From assembly GCF_019925205.1 (NCBI RefSeq), contig NC_083567.1:22134001-22198000 (forward strand): DNA of 64,000 nt, written 5' to 3'. Shown piece after piece: positions 15,001-29,700 of this stretch. This DNA comes from Metopolophium dirhodum (lineage: Eukaryota; Arthropoda; Insecta; Hemiptera; Aphididae). The first letter of the stretch is position 1. The number at the start of each line of letters is the position of its first letter. The notes beneath the pieces are model-generated. The model was not told where the DNA came from. It searched no databases and saw only the letters and a list, made by a program, of their open reading frames with translations. Made by a program: the position numbers and the translations under genes.

Positions 15001-17589
15001 AAACTGGAAGGTCGTTCACCGATCTCTTTGTCCAATCGTTCGACAAAACCTAAATAATATTGTCTAGAAGAGCACATTATTATTATTATTATATATTTTT
15101 CTAATTATTTCCTTTTGTTGTTGTGTTGGTGATAAAAATATGGTCGAGCGATACGCGTGGACCATGTATTATTATTATTTTTATTTTTTTAATTATTTCC
15201 TTTTATTGTTATGCCGACGATTAAAATATGCACGGGTGTACGCTTTAATAATAACGATAATAACAACAATAATAATATACCCTTACAGTATGTACATTAT
15301 AGATTTTGATGCGTGCCCCATATTCAAATTCACCTCAACAACGCACTAGTTATTTGGCTTCCTTCCGAAGCCGTTCTTATTTTTCATTTTCCGGTATATA
15401 GGTCAGGCGTCCGATATTGATGATATTATATCAGCCACCGAGTTTTGTGCAGACCCATTTTTACAATAATCGTAGATTCCTCTTAAATCGTTTTATCAGT
15501 ACCTATTGGCTATATTATACGTCTGTTCTTCATAAATAATAAACCTTCCTTTTATTGCGGATTGACGCAGCAAACGTAATTCTGTACTATTACTCATAAT
15601 ATATTATATTGGATTTATTTCGATTATTGAGTCAACTAACCAGTAACCAGTTATTATAGTATAGTTGTAACTTTTAAATAAATACTGAAAAAAATCGTTA
15701 CGGCAAACTGGCAATTTATAAAACGGTTACAGTATAACTATACTCATGTTTACCAATAAAATCATAAATCGTTTGAAAAAGTGATTATTAAATACTGCGT
15801 TTACCGTTTACGACAAGGCGGTTTATGTTCTTTGATTTTTTTTTCCATTAAAGATACTACTGTTATTATAGCTCTACATTCGACTTCGTTCCCGGCTATT
15901 GTCTACAAATGCCACAACAAGCTATATAGTGAAGTAATAATATGCAATTTTCGTTCACTTACGATTATAATATAATATGTGAGCGTATAGTGGATAAAGG
16001 TATGAAATACTATGCAAATTAATATCTTATTTTTAACGTAATTCAATGTATATACAGGCTATAGGCTACAACTTTATTATTTACTTATGAGTTATGATAA
16101 TATTTTACAATGTCATTATATTATATTATGTGAGTATAATATTATTCGATATACCTATAATAACGTACAAGATACACACGCGTATCTAATATTCACCGTG
16201 ATTGGAATTGAGATATTGAATTGAATTTGTTCGGCGACAGGCACAAAAGCATCATATGAGATTTTATTAGGTTACGGAAAATAAAAGTCAAATGTTAGTT
16301 TTACAATCTGGTATATAATACAATATATTATTATCTTGTATAGTAGTTGTTTTAGAAATAAAATAAACTCAATATTTCATATAAAATTAAATAAATAAAT
16401 TGTTATATTGTTACTTGAATTTAGTTATAGGTAAACAAATATTAAAAATGTTATTGGATCATAAATGTAGTAATAGTTTAATAAAATAATATTGTTGAAC
16501 CAATATATTATAATATTATGTCATGAGAAGTAGAACATACAAACAACATTTAATCTATAGATAAAGTTCCCTGATTTTCTGTCTATAATATATTCAACTC
16601 GTATAATATTATATTTGTTCAATATTTGATAAAATTATATTGCTTATAAGTTTCAAATAGTCTACCTGAAGCTTTAAAAAAGTATAGAAAATGCATTTAC
16701 GGTTGCATATTTATCTGAAGTATTAAATTGGAAAAATAGTTCCTATCTACATACACATATAAACACATTTTACAACTCAATATTTTCCATCAGACCTACC
16801 ATCGTGTTTACATACCCATTCATGTTCCATGCGTATAGTTCTAAATGCCTTTACCCAAATATATATACTCATCGAGAAAATTGAACAAACACATAACTTG
16901 TAATTTTATTGCTTTTTGAGCTTCGTACAAGAACAAAGCAATTACTACAAAAAAAAGGTAAATACACAAAATACTGCATTGTGCAGTGAAAAATGCTGTA
17001 AAGTTGTTTACCTCTTTTACTGCGTGTAGGTATCAAACTATACTATTTTTAAGCGTATTTTTAAAAGAGCGTTTTATTTTTTACGTGTATTATTTCAAAC
17101 TCATAAATAACAAAAAAAAAAATATATTATTCGATCTTTCAGAACTTATACTGCAGTAATGGTAGTCTGACCATATATTATAAAATATATAAAAAGATAA
17201 ATTTATACGTGTATTTTTTTTCCGCATTTACCTTACGAGGAATTCGCAAAATATCTTTTAACGACGTTTCCGCGCACCGCGGCGCGGCGTGTAGTTGTGT
17301 TGTTGATGGATTTCCATAACTTCGCGATGATCGTTACATTTCGAGGGGTTCAATCAATCAATGTGTGTATGTGTTCTCGTAATATTTTTCCCATACCTAT
17401 ATAATATATATAATATTATTTATTTTATCTGACACTTGCTACGATGACGACGACCTTCGCAATATGCAACCTCACATCATAACATTGTTGTATACCGATC
17501 GCGGCGTTAAATATATAAATATATAACTCGGTAAATTTCGTGTCAAATGAAATTGAAGGTGTGATTTTTTTTTTTTTTTGTTTCCGCAG
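12086..17589. other. AT-rich region before the first kuz exon, no supported gene
   Basis: Mainly AT-rich, with an 11-bp poly-G at 13837-13847 joined to a fragment like the 11.8-kb element. Short open frames at 14.5-16.0 kb are hydrophobic AT-driven translations. A small GC-rich spot near 17270-17290 (CGCACCGCGGCGCGGCG) lies about 300 bp before the exon. Confidence -1.
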
Positions 17590-17711
17590 GACGTTCAAAA
17601 TGTTGCTGACGCCGGACCAGAAACTATTCGCTGACGACGTGGTGTTCGAGGGCTCGGGAGATCGGCCAATACCGTTTGATCCAGGCAAAGCTTACGTCGG
17701 CACATTGGAAG
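17590..17711 (+). CDS. kuz: kuz exon: prodomain segment (first recognised exon)
   Basis: The acceptor is a long T tract then TTTCCGCAG, and the donor is GTAAAT. The first base completes a codon from a missing upstream exon; 40 codons follow, then one base carried into the next exon. The peptide begins TFKMLLTPDQKLFADD and ends KAYVGTLE. It aligns by eye with the early ADAM10 prodomain stretch after the 'AHGR' motif (human HFNLRMKRDTSLFSDE). The phase and residues imply that the preceding exon encodes the signal peptide and the 'HYE' region. There is no initiator here: the internal ATG lies inside a conserved segment. Confidence -1.
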
Positions 17712-20700
17712 GTAAATAAGATTAAAACCGTTTGGCGTAAATATCGTATTTGAATAAAGCCGATCCGTATTGGTCCGATTGCGGCGGCCGCGGCGGTGGC
17801 GAGGCGCAGGTTTATCGCGTCTATACATCGGCGCAGCGTGCCTACGCAAAAAATCTATACATGGAAGATCCCGTGTCTATTGTATACGAATAAAATATAA
17901 ATAATGACAAATACACACAGACACACACATACACGTCGTACCCCGTGTAATAAAATTGGCCGTAGGTACGCGTTTCATTTGTTCATATATTATAGTATTT
18001 CAATTAACCGCCGACATATTCTGTTGTCGGGTCAGAATCGTCACCGCGCAGTATAGTATTATATTTTATGATCCATTATTGTATAATACATATTGTATAT
18101 TATGCCTGGTCTTAATAGGTATAATTAATATATATAAAGTATAAACACACGCTGACATTATAATTAATAGATACAACTATAAACTATGTTTGTCTAAAAA
18201 AAAAATTCTAATCAATTCAAGTAAGGTGAAGTTGAGTAAGTGCCTAACCGGGGTAGGGTAAGTGTAATTTCAGATTTTATAGTGAGAAAAAAAAATTTAT
18301 CACTCATATCAATAATGAAAATTAACCTACAACACAATGCAGGGGATTCAAATATGTTTGCTATGTACTGTACGTTTTTCCGTATTCGTGCATTCTGCAG
18401 TGTCGATGTTAAAAGTTGTAATATTATTCGCGTTTTGAAAAGCAGCCTTATATTATCAAGGTTTTTTTTGGCTATTCAGATTTATTTTGGAGGCTTCTAA
18501 TTTTCAGTTGTGTGGTTTTATGCCTAGTTTAGGTTATATTTACGTGCTTAATAATTAAATAATATTTGCCAATGAGGATTATGCTTTCCCCGTGTAATAT
18601 GATCTACGGAGTAAATTCGACATTCGTTTATGGTTAAGTGCGACATGAGTACATGACATGACATACATTAACTTATATATAAAAAAATTAGAAGATGTTA
18701 TAAACATAATTTATTTAATAAAGTTTTTTAATTATTCTGACTGTTGTACTATATAAAAAAAAAATGGAGGAAATAAAAAAATAAGTGAGGAGATATTTTA
18801 AATCACTTTTAAAACATGTTAGTATGTACCAAAAATATAGTAAAAATATAGATATTTGAAATAGCTGTCATTTCTAAATTATTTAGACAATTACAACTCT
18901 GAAAACGTAGTATTATGGCTAAAATTATTTGGTTTTAGGCACTTGCCCCACGGTTAAATAGCTGTGTTCTTAATATTTTCAAACAATCCAGTTTGCTCTT
19001 ACCTCTTGTCAAGGGGAAAGTACGAAATTTTTTTTAAAATTTTTAATCGTAAAAATGATTTTAAAAAAATTTACGCAATTTTGACATTGTATGTATTTAG
19101 ATACAACACTTCCATAGTATGAATAATGAATATATTGTAACAGTCATCATGATTGTAAGTTAAATATTTCACGAGAAATCACCAGTTAAAGTTGAACTAT
19201 TCAAAATTGCGTCGCAGTTACCCCACTTCATCTTATATTATTCAATTAATTTTAATAGAGTATGTTTAATATTTATTCGAAAAACCCGCTGTAGGTATAA
19301 TTGTATAAACATGTTTATAAGTTTATAAGTTATAACATACATAATATATAATATGGGTAGGATTGTAGTTATTAAATACCACATAGATTATTAAAAACAA
19401 TATATATTGTTTAGAACTCACACCTACATTTTATTCGCTGTAAAATATCTTCATAATTTAATATTATTAGTTATATCTGGGATTTACGTCTAATTTTCCC
19501 ACATGACGCATATATTATGATTGATTATCATTCCTAATGGCTAATGCGATTATCAAATTTATTCCATGGCTGGTTATTTCTAGCTCAGTAAATTTTAGTA
19601 CCTACGACATTCGTGATTTAACTTTCCTATTTCGTTACCGCGGTTGGCAAACGTATGATAAACTTTCTCAAGGTCTCTGTTTTGAAGTTTTAATTCGGTT
19701 GAAAGTGAGAGTCTTCTTCGCACACAATTGTCTAAAAACTTAGCTTTAAAGTGTATTGGAACACTAGCTGTGGTGTTGCAAAACAGGGCGTTACGAGTAG
19801 GAAGAGGGAAAACATAAAAACCATATGGGGTTTTACAAAATACCATTCGTTTTACGTTCCATACCACTTTATTTGTCGTAAACATCGCAGTAACATTTCG
19901 AACGTGGTTCATGAGTAATTTCATTATTAATAGGCCCGTGTAATTGAGTTTTTTTAGTTTCCCTTTTCCTAATGAATTTAATTTAACTTAATTAAAAACG
20001 CACACTACTAATTTGAAGTTAGAAAAAAAATGTTTTAAACATGTCTAAAACAGCAGATGAATGTTATCCCTGCAGGACAATCACAAAAATAATTTAATGC
20101 GTTACACTAACACTAACTAAAAATTCAAGAAACTTTAAATACCTACATTACATTATACATAATATACAATTAATACATATTACTAAAACACTTTCAACTA
20201 TTATATCTCGAACATGAACAAACAAGTGAATAACGATAATAGAGAATAAGTTTAGTTAGACAAGTTTAGTAAGATATAGTTGAACTCATGATTGTATTTT
20301 AGTTTATGAGTTTCTAATAATTTTATAGCTTCGATATTATTGAGTTTAAAATTTAATTTTTAATAAAAAAAAGGTGGGTAAGTGGATTTTGTTCTGCTGT
20401 ACAGTAGGTTATAAGTGGGCCACTATAATGGATGGTGTTAAATTTGAATTCAATGATATAATATCATTGTATAAGAAAAACGATTCTGAGCGAAAACGGT
20501 CAGTCAGCCTATGATATTACCAAGTATATTTGATGATATTATTGTAAATAAAGTAATTTATATACAACCTATTTACGCGGAGCCTTGTTTTAAATTTTAA
20601 TCTTTAGCTATAAAAGTTAAGGCATTTTATAAATTTTTAACTACAAAATAATTATCTAATTTTAAATTTGATAAATTTTGTCAAAATTTAAACTTTAAAT

Positions 20701-23700
20701 GCTTATAAAAAAAAATTGTGCCTATGTATTTTCAATATTTTTCAACTGCTATTGTAAAAATATATCAGGAGCCTTGCATTAAATGTTCTCGCTTTTACAC
20801 CCAAAAAATAAAATTTTATTGATATTTATAGAAAAAAAACTAAAAAAATTGAAAACTAACAATGTCCGTAAGCAGCTCAAAAAAGTCAAAATATTTTCAA
20901 AATTTTATGGTGTATAGTAAATAAAAATATAAACATTCAGTAAAATTTTCATGTATCTACGGTTATTCGTTTTTGAATAACAATAAAATAAGAAAATTGT
21001 TACATGAGAAATCGAGTGAATATCAAATGTTGTAAAAATATAAATTTCAGACGCTCATAAAAATTTAATTTAAGTTTCTTGTAGACATTTTTTGTTTGAT
21101 AAAGGTAGACAAACTTATGAGTAATCTTATATTACATTTTCAAATCTTATATTTAAAAAGAAAAATTTTTATGAATTCTCAACTCAAAATAATTTGCTAA
21201 TTTTCGTGATTTTTCCGTATTTTGTCAAAATTTGAACTTTAAATGCTTATAAATAAAAACTGTGACTAAGGATTTTTAATTTTTTTCATCTGCCTTTGAA
21301 ACAATAACCTAGGAGCCTTCTATTAAATTTTCAAGCTTTTTTACTCAACAGATAAAATGTTATTGATATTTATAGAAAAAAAAACTAAAAAAAATGGAAA
21401 TTGACAATGTTCCTAATTAGTTCAAAACAAATCAAAATATTTTGAAAAATTTATCGTGTATAGAAAATGCCAATATAAATTACCAGTGAAAATTTACTGT
21501 GTATACGTTCATTTGTTTTAGAGTTACACCAAAAACCAAAATCGATTTTGTGTAAAACCAATTTTGCGTAAAAATTCCAGTTTTTCCTTAATTTTTACTT
21601 GTTTTTCCCGGCGCCTTAGAAAACAATTGGAAATGTTAAATTTTGACCTTGCCAATGCACCAACGATATTTACTTTCCCATCGAACAAGATACTGAAGTT
21701 AAAAAAATCCAATCATTATTTCGACTACTTATCGTGTAAACAGACACAAAAAAAAAAACACACATCATTGTAAAATCAATACATTTATCGTTTCACTAGA
21801 ATCTAAAACTTTATTTTAGATACCGATAATGTTGTATTTATAATATCGAATGTTTGAAAGTATGTTGAGTGCTTCTTATAAATAAAGAACAAATATTTTG
21901 TTATACTAAATTTTAATAAAAATGTATTGAATTATTTCTTTAATATTAGATTTATACCGTTGTAAGTTACGTTTTATTGACTATTATAAGTTAATCACAA
22001 TAACGGATGATAACTTATATGTATAATATAAATTTTTATGATAATTAGTAATAAATATGCGATGTTTTCTTGCCTAAGTAAATGCTACATATACCATGTA
22101 TTTGTATTACCAATAAAATAATAGTATTGTCAATAATTTATAAATATATTATAAAACCTTGAAATATTTACGTTTTGTCACACCGTCTAGCTGCTCAGAA
22201 TCGTTTTTCGTGCTGCAGTCATTAGATAGTATCTATTTTGCGAGCGGCTCTGATTATGGTTGGCTATTGGTAAATTGTTATGCCTTCTACTCAAAATCAC
22301 TTCAAAATTTCTTCTGAAATGACACTCCTGGTCACGCTTGATTACTTTTACACTTCGACTCAAGTTAATTTTTACTTGAAAGAATCTATTATTTTGAAAT
22401 GCACATTTGTTAGGTACGCTGTACGATTTATGTAGATATATATATTATCTTACACGTAGGGTAGACAATACAATATGTTTTTGTTATAAAAATATTGTAG
22501 GCCATGTATATCATAGTTTGTATACAGTTAAATTGATAATCGTGATCTGTACGATACGACGTCACATCACTTGGAATTTACATATTTTCATCTTCAATTA
22601 ACGTGTCTCGTCTTCACGGCCCTACCTTTACGTTTGTGCGTAGACTGCTCTCGGTTTGGAGTGTGTCTACCTCCTACGTTTAACGAATTTATATATAAAC
22701 CATATTTTACCTGGAAACAAAGTACGAGAAACACAACCGATTGGGCTCCACGCGAATCGTTTGCTCAATATACAATCGCTGCAATGGCGGCGATGGCGAC
22801 AGGCGCGTACGTATATATAAAGAAGTATTTCTCTGCGGCTTACATATTATATATCGGCGGCGAACTTATTCGTAAATTTATGTGCCGGTAAATCAATTTG
22901 CAGTTCGTGTGCAGGCCATTGCCACCACCACCACCGCCACGACCGCCACCGCCGCAGCCCATTCTTTCTGTACGATATTATAGTCTTTATATATAATATT
23001 ATTATTATTACCCATGGCTGTGCGCCGCCGTGCAGGCCGTCTTACGATTTATTTATTTTTTCTTTATCCAGGGTTTTCATTGCGAGCAGCTGAATCGTTT
23101 TGCCGACGAGTCGTTTATCATGCATTGTTCTTTATAGTTAAAAATATTACGTGTCCATATAATATGTGCGAGTGTGTGTGTGTGTGTGTTTCATGCGAAA
23201 TCGCTTTAAACCCAAACGTTTTGCCCAGTATTCCATTATAACAAACACTTCTGTGTGTGTCCGTTACGTACGACGAAACTTCATAATTAATGGTTGAACT
23301 GTGTGGACCATGAAATAATCGCTATTGTGATATTATTATTATTATTATTATTATTAACGCGTCGGGCTATTTAAACAAAATATTATTAACAGCAGACGGC
23401 TATACGCGTGCTGTGCTTGTTGTTTGCTTGCATATTATAATATGCATATAACTTATATATTATGTACGAATGAATGTGTGTGTGTATATGTGTATGTGTA
23501 TTTGTGTTTGTTTATGCTGGCGTCTGTGTACGAGAGGGATGGAGAATGTGTTTGTATCCTAGTGCATTATTAAAATGTTTAGCATAACGTGTATATGTAT
23601 ACATATATACAGTAATATGTTTATTTATTGTATAAACGCTTCGTGTTTTATATCCCTTCTCTCTATAGTATATAATATTATCTTGTCTGGAACGGCTAAT

Positions 23701-26700
23701 CTTTGTTTAAAATTTGCAGTCATTAGACCCTTGCATAATATGTGCAAACTTTTTACTAATAATATTAATAATATGCACCTTGTTTTTTTTTTTTTATTAG
23801 CCTGTTAGAAATTTGTTGATTTAATGAAATATTCTTAAGGTTCAGTAATTTATATTTCTAGAAGTTGGACCCAATGTTCGATTTTTATAAAGTTCAGTCA
23901 ACAAAAACACGGGGCGGCCGTGTTCTTTGTTACAACCATTTGAATAGTAAAGTTATTTGATTTTAATTAACTTAAGTGACTTTGTATACCTACAATTTTA
24001 AACTTATTTAATGACATCATTCTGCAGATCTGAATGACCATTATAATATATTATTCATCTTTAATTTCTCATAAATACATTTTTATTTTTATAAAATAGT
24101 ATTATTGCTGTAGTTAAATCATAAACATCGAACTATGAAGTACACTGAAGCAATAAAAACATTGAAAACTATAAGTTTGTCAGCATTATAATTACATGAA
24201 AAATTAATTATATATTTTTCAAGGATTAATAGATGAACAAATTAGGTTATAGTAGTTAAATTAATATTTCAGATATATATCGACAAACGAAAGTAGGTTA
24301 GTATACGATCGTTCGTACAATTCTAACGTAAAAAAAATTGTCAGTTCAATATTATTATAGTTTTTAACTTTAAATTATATTTGATAATTCATTAGTAACG
24401 AATCATTACATGAGTAAGTATTCTGTATAGCCAATGTGACTTTAAGCTCAAAAATATCTTATTTTTCGTCAATGAAATCTATTAACCCTAGATCCAGTTC
24501 ATGTGCAGATAATTATGTTTTCTGTGAGAGGGAATGACTCAAATAGTCAAATTGTATTTAGTAATATGGAATAGACTGTAGTTACATTAATGAATCAACA
24601 AAATGTGAACTAATCTTAATGGGGCTTAGTTTAATCGATACTTTTTTTCGTTTCTCGTAATCTCGTATAATCCATTCAAGTAAAACCCATCAATCACAAT
24701 ATCGGGGGACTAATGATGTAAATCGAACGTGAACCTCGGCCGGAGAAAACTTTGTTTTTAATTTGTTTAACCGCATCACTCGAGAATATTACATGAACAA
24801 GAAAAAACCGAAGGTTTTTCAAAAATTTCATTTTTATATTTATTATTTACACCCTTCAAAACATTGTGCATTTAGAACAATGTCAACCTCTGTTTCTTCA
24901 TATTATTATTGATTACAAACATTGTAATTTGAAACATTTGTTGTACACTTGTACGTCAACATACTAATAGTTAGGAACACAAAGAAGAGAATACAAAATT
25001 CTTATACTAAGTATAGTAAGTACCTATTATATAGTAGGAATAAGTTAATATCATAATTTTTTTTTATTATATCTTAGACTATAGCTGTCCCGCCCGACGT
25101 TGTCCAGGCCAAAGATTTGTATTTTAATAAATATATTTTTTTACAAAATGTTTATACCATATTTCTTGTAATTATAATATTAATTTAATATGTAACAAAT
25201 TGGAACCATTTAGATTGACAAAAATAATTTCTTTTTTCGTATGCTAAAAAAATCATATGTGAGCTTCCCTTTACCTATCTACCTATATTAGTAGAAAAAT
25301 CAAGCTGTATACACCCTCAAATTTTCAATTTTCTATATTTCTCTTATAACCAATATCAACCATTTAAAACAAAAATGTCTATCGTAAATCTCAAAATACC
25401 TGTTTGAGCACCTCTCCGGGATGAGCCAACTGGGTCTAATTGTGAATCTAAACCATTTAGGGACTCACTCAAAAACACACAAAAAATGTCCAGTGGTTTA
25501 GGAGGAGTTCAATGACATACAGATAAACATTCATTTGTATATGTATATATAAACATAGATTGTTATTATTTTCAGCTACCCAATTAATTTCACCACGGAA
25601 AATTATTATACATTAAAACCTTCCCCGTGACTCGACCGATTTATTGGTGAAAACCGTATTAAAATAAGTAGAGTTCTTTTCGAGATATGCTCGTACATAT
25701 AAAAAAGGGGCAGTGTTTCTCTACTATATTATGCATGTTATATACGTAACAAACCTTCCTCTTAAATCACTATATCAATTAAAAAAAACAGCATCAAAAT
25801 CCGTTGCGTAGTTTTAAACAACTAAGCATACAGACAGACAGCCGCGGGACTTTGTTAAGATTAAGATTTATGATTATTTTTTTTTTTTAATTTGAATATT
25901 TTCTTTTTGTTTGTGTCCATAGCAACCGTTAATAAACAAAAATTTCTATCGTAAATCTCAAAATTCCTGTTTGAGCACCTCCCGGGGGTGCTTGTCATAT
26001 ACATATAAACCTTCCTCTTGTATCACTCTATCAATTTAAAAAAACCGCATCGAAATCCATTGCGTAGTTTTAAAGATTAAGCATACAGCGAGAAAAGGGG
26101 ACTTTGTTTTATAATATGTTAAGATTAAGATTAATTCTTTGTATATGTTTTCATGTTGTTATGTTAAGGTTAAGGCAGTCCTTAGATTATACCATATTAT
26201 AATTTACATATATTTGAATTTACAAAAAAATTACACTATGAATAGAAAAGTTAGATAGTTAAGAGTTATATAAATATATAATATTGTGTTGGTTGATAAT
26301 AAAATATAACTTTTATTTATTTAATATCATACAATAATATGTATACAATATACATATACATAATATATATTTTTTCGTTTAAATATTATTAATTTATTTT
26401 GGATCCACGAAAAGTGAAATCTGCCATATTTATTGATTATTGGTTGGATTTTATTTTATTGTGTATAAAAAACAGGTGAACGCATTTGGTAGATGGAATC
26501 AGACAGTTTTAAAAATAAAAAGTGGGTACCTACTAGATAATAGGTGGTACCGTACGTACTCCTATCGTTCTATTGTACGCATAATATGGATTCATTATTA
26601 TAATGTAATATATATTTAAATTATTTTAAATTCAAGAACTGCAATGATAAATAATGCATTCTAAACAACTGTGATAGGAGTTCGCATTTTTTCTTTTATT

Positions 26701-29700
26701 AATAAAAACATTATGGCACAGCAGTTATTTAATTTTAATTTTATAATTTATAAAAATTGTAGTTCAGTTTACTAAAGTGTTAAAATAAATTACCCATATT
26801 TATATTTAACTATAAAAACAATAATTCAAGTAAATATTAAAGGGTAAAGGTATTACCCTTAGGTTAGGTAAGGTTTAGTTTTACATGAATTGTACATTTA
26901 AATTCGTCACGTTTTACAAAATTTAGTATTACCTAGTTGATTAACATAATATAATTCTGTAACCACAAATGTTCATAATTACTAATTAGAGAATCGGTAA
27001 TTGCAGTTAATAATTTCCATTCAGACGTTTTTCATAAGTAATGAGAGTTGAGACGAGCAATGTTTAATTCAGCTTCTGTTTATCACATTCATTTACGTCA
27101 AATTCAATATCTATTGTAATAGGATAATAATAATAATTATTATTATCCTATTAGTATAATAATTCTGTAAATTAATTAAGTGAATTGTTAAATACTGAAC
27201 TATAAATTAATATTTAAAAGTTAACAAATTGTACGTGTTATTAGAGTATTGTTTTATGAATGATGTAAAATATTTTTATTAAAATATTCAAGATCAATTA
27301 GGTAGCTAATATACTGACTTTATTATTTTACTTATTAACAATACAAAAATAAATTTAATTAGTATTCTAAAATTTGAATCTCTTAAAAGAGTTGTTTAAT
27401 TATTGGTACTTAATCTAGTTAATTTATCAATGACTATTATTTTTATTGTTTTTTAATCAGTCAAAATTTTTTTTAATTCTATTTTTAAATGGTACATATT
27501 ATCGTTAATAAAAATAATGATTCATGCATCCATTAAGTACAATCAATCGAAATTGTGTTGCTATAAAATTGGTTTATAACAGTAAAAAATAGCGTAATAT
27601 ATCTTATGATTGAAATTTGGATGAAAAAAAAATTGTAATATTCTCAGAAAATATTCGTAAAATTATATTGATATTTATCAATATAACCTTTGAAAACAAT
27701 AATGATTTTATTCTATACATATATATAATTATAGGTACCTATATAGAATCTATAATACAATAATATAATAAAATTGTATTTTTCTGGCCCGATATTGTCC
27801 AATATCCATTATCTATGTGTGATGTCACTGACAAATATGTATATATTTAATCATTTCCTATATTATTCTCTTTCCATTTTCAAGGAAGTGTATAATATAA
27901 TATAACCATACAATATTCACATCGTTAAAGTACTGCGTATAATACCGTATTGATTTTAGTTCCTGGTTTAGGATTAACTTTTGGTTTTTAGTTTTTACCA
28001 ACACATATAAGAGAAAAACGGTTTAAAACTTTTTAACTCGTTTTTTAGTTAGCTGGATATTGTGTTGAATCTCTTTCTCTCATCTCTGCCCGCAAAACGC
28101 AACATATCGTAGTTCTCACATCCCGGTTTGTCAGCAGCAGCAGCAGCATGTATTACTTTTTTAAACTTTTTTTTTAATTCAGAGTTTTTACATATACAAG
28201 ATACAAACACAAGAGAGATACGCGTTAGCGTTTTAAAATTGAACGTCTCTCGCCTGCGCAACGCCATTGTTCGCATACCGAAAATAAACTTATAATAATA
28301 ATATAATACTTATACGTACAATCTATATAGCTTCATTTATAGACATCGTTTAAAATTTAATTTAAAATCTAATACACTACCTATATATTATAATGCTTTT
28401 TTCATGTAATTATTATTTATTATAGTATGTTGAATGTTCTCGTCTTTTCGGTAAATAATATCATGTATGTACCATCCAAATGAGGCATGCATAATTTATA
28501 TTCTTGTCTTACTCAGTTCATGATTCATTATATTTATATTATATAATAATATACATTATTATATTGGTAGATTTTAGATTCTGACATCGGATCGATGGAT
28601 GTAATAGATTGTACAATGATGCGTGTGTGTATTTTTTGTCTGTTCAATTTTTAACGATTTTTAGTTATTTTGTTGTAATTCAAAAAACATTATTCGTAAT
28701 CATAATATTTTCCAGGAACTTGAAACTTTTCACCACTACTTTCATTATTTTTTTACTATACGCAATTATATTTTCAAAAGTGTTAGATTAATACAATTTT
28801 AAGATATTTTTACCACTAAACTATAAACACTGATCGTCAGTATTGACTTGTAAGAATAACAGCTACTTAATATTATATGAAATAACAGAATGATAATATT
28901 ACTATTTTAATGTTTGTAATTTGTTTATGTCAAAAAATTTACAAAATTTACCGTAACAGATGTAGAAACAATAATTGACAGTATAAATATCCCTAGAAAT
29001 AAAGACTGACAGACAGAATCTATTTCATCGTATAGGTACAATTATTGATTATTGAATTCAAATTGAAAACATCCATTACAGTGACCTACTCAATGACGAA
29101 GTACACTCGACAGTCGACACCTAGTCGACTATATTCATCAGATCAAGTTCCCAGAATTTGATATTATATTTACCTATATATTTTTGATAACGATACCTAT
29201 TCCGAAATATGAGGTGTTTGTATGTCCGATGTCGTCTCTGTATGGCTATAATATGGTGGACAATTTAAAATTACATTTACTGTAATGTTTTTCGGTACCG
29301 GTAACCACAGTTTACCATGTATACCTACAGGTACTACATAATATATAGTGCGAAACTGGACTGCAGCGACTGTACTTAATAATTACCTACCCATGTAGTT
29401 CGCGGTAACTAGAATAAATATGCGACATGCCCTACTGCTACAACAGACCACTTTGTCATCTGCAGTTATTTTTGACACCTGTATCTATAAGATTCACTGC
29501 TACCATCTTTTAAGTCTTACGACTTAAATCATATGACAGTGAAACATCTAAATACCGAACACTGTCGGGTTCAGATTGTAGAAAGTTTATAGTTGGTTCC
29601 CAAGAAAACTCCGCTATTGGGAGGTTTCATTGTATACATTATAATATATTAGATATATAAAAATTCTATTGGCTGATGTACCACCTATAGGTACTTAGTA

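Noticed and set aside
22190..22225. Isolated CTGCTCAGAATCGTTTTTCG resembling an inverted left end of the GATTCTG family
   Set aside because: No partner end or internal blocks in the expected orientation, so it is listed only as a possible solo fragment.
22571..23241. Open frames of 75-106 residues in the 22.6-kb patch
   Set aside because: Translations look random, have no plausible splice context, and include microsatellite sequence.
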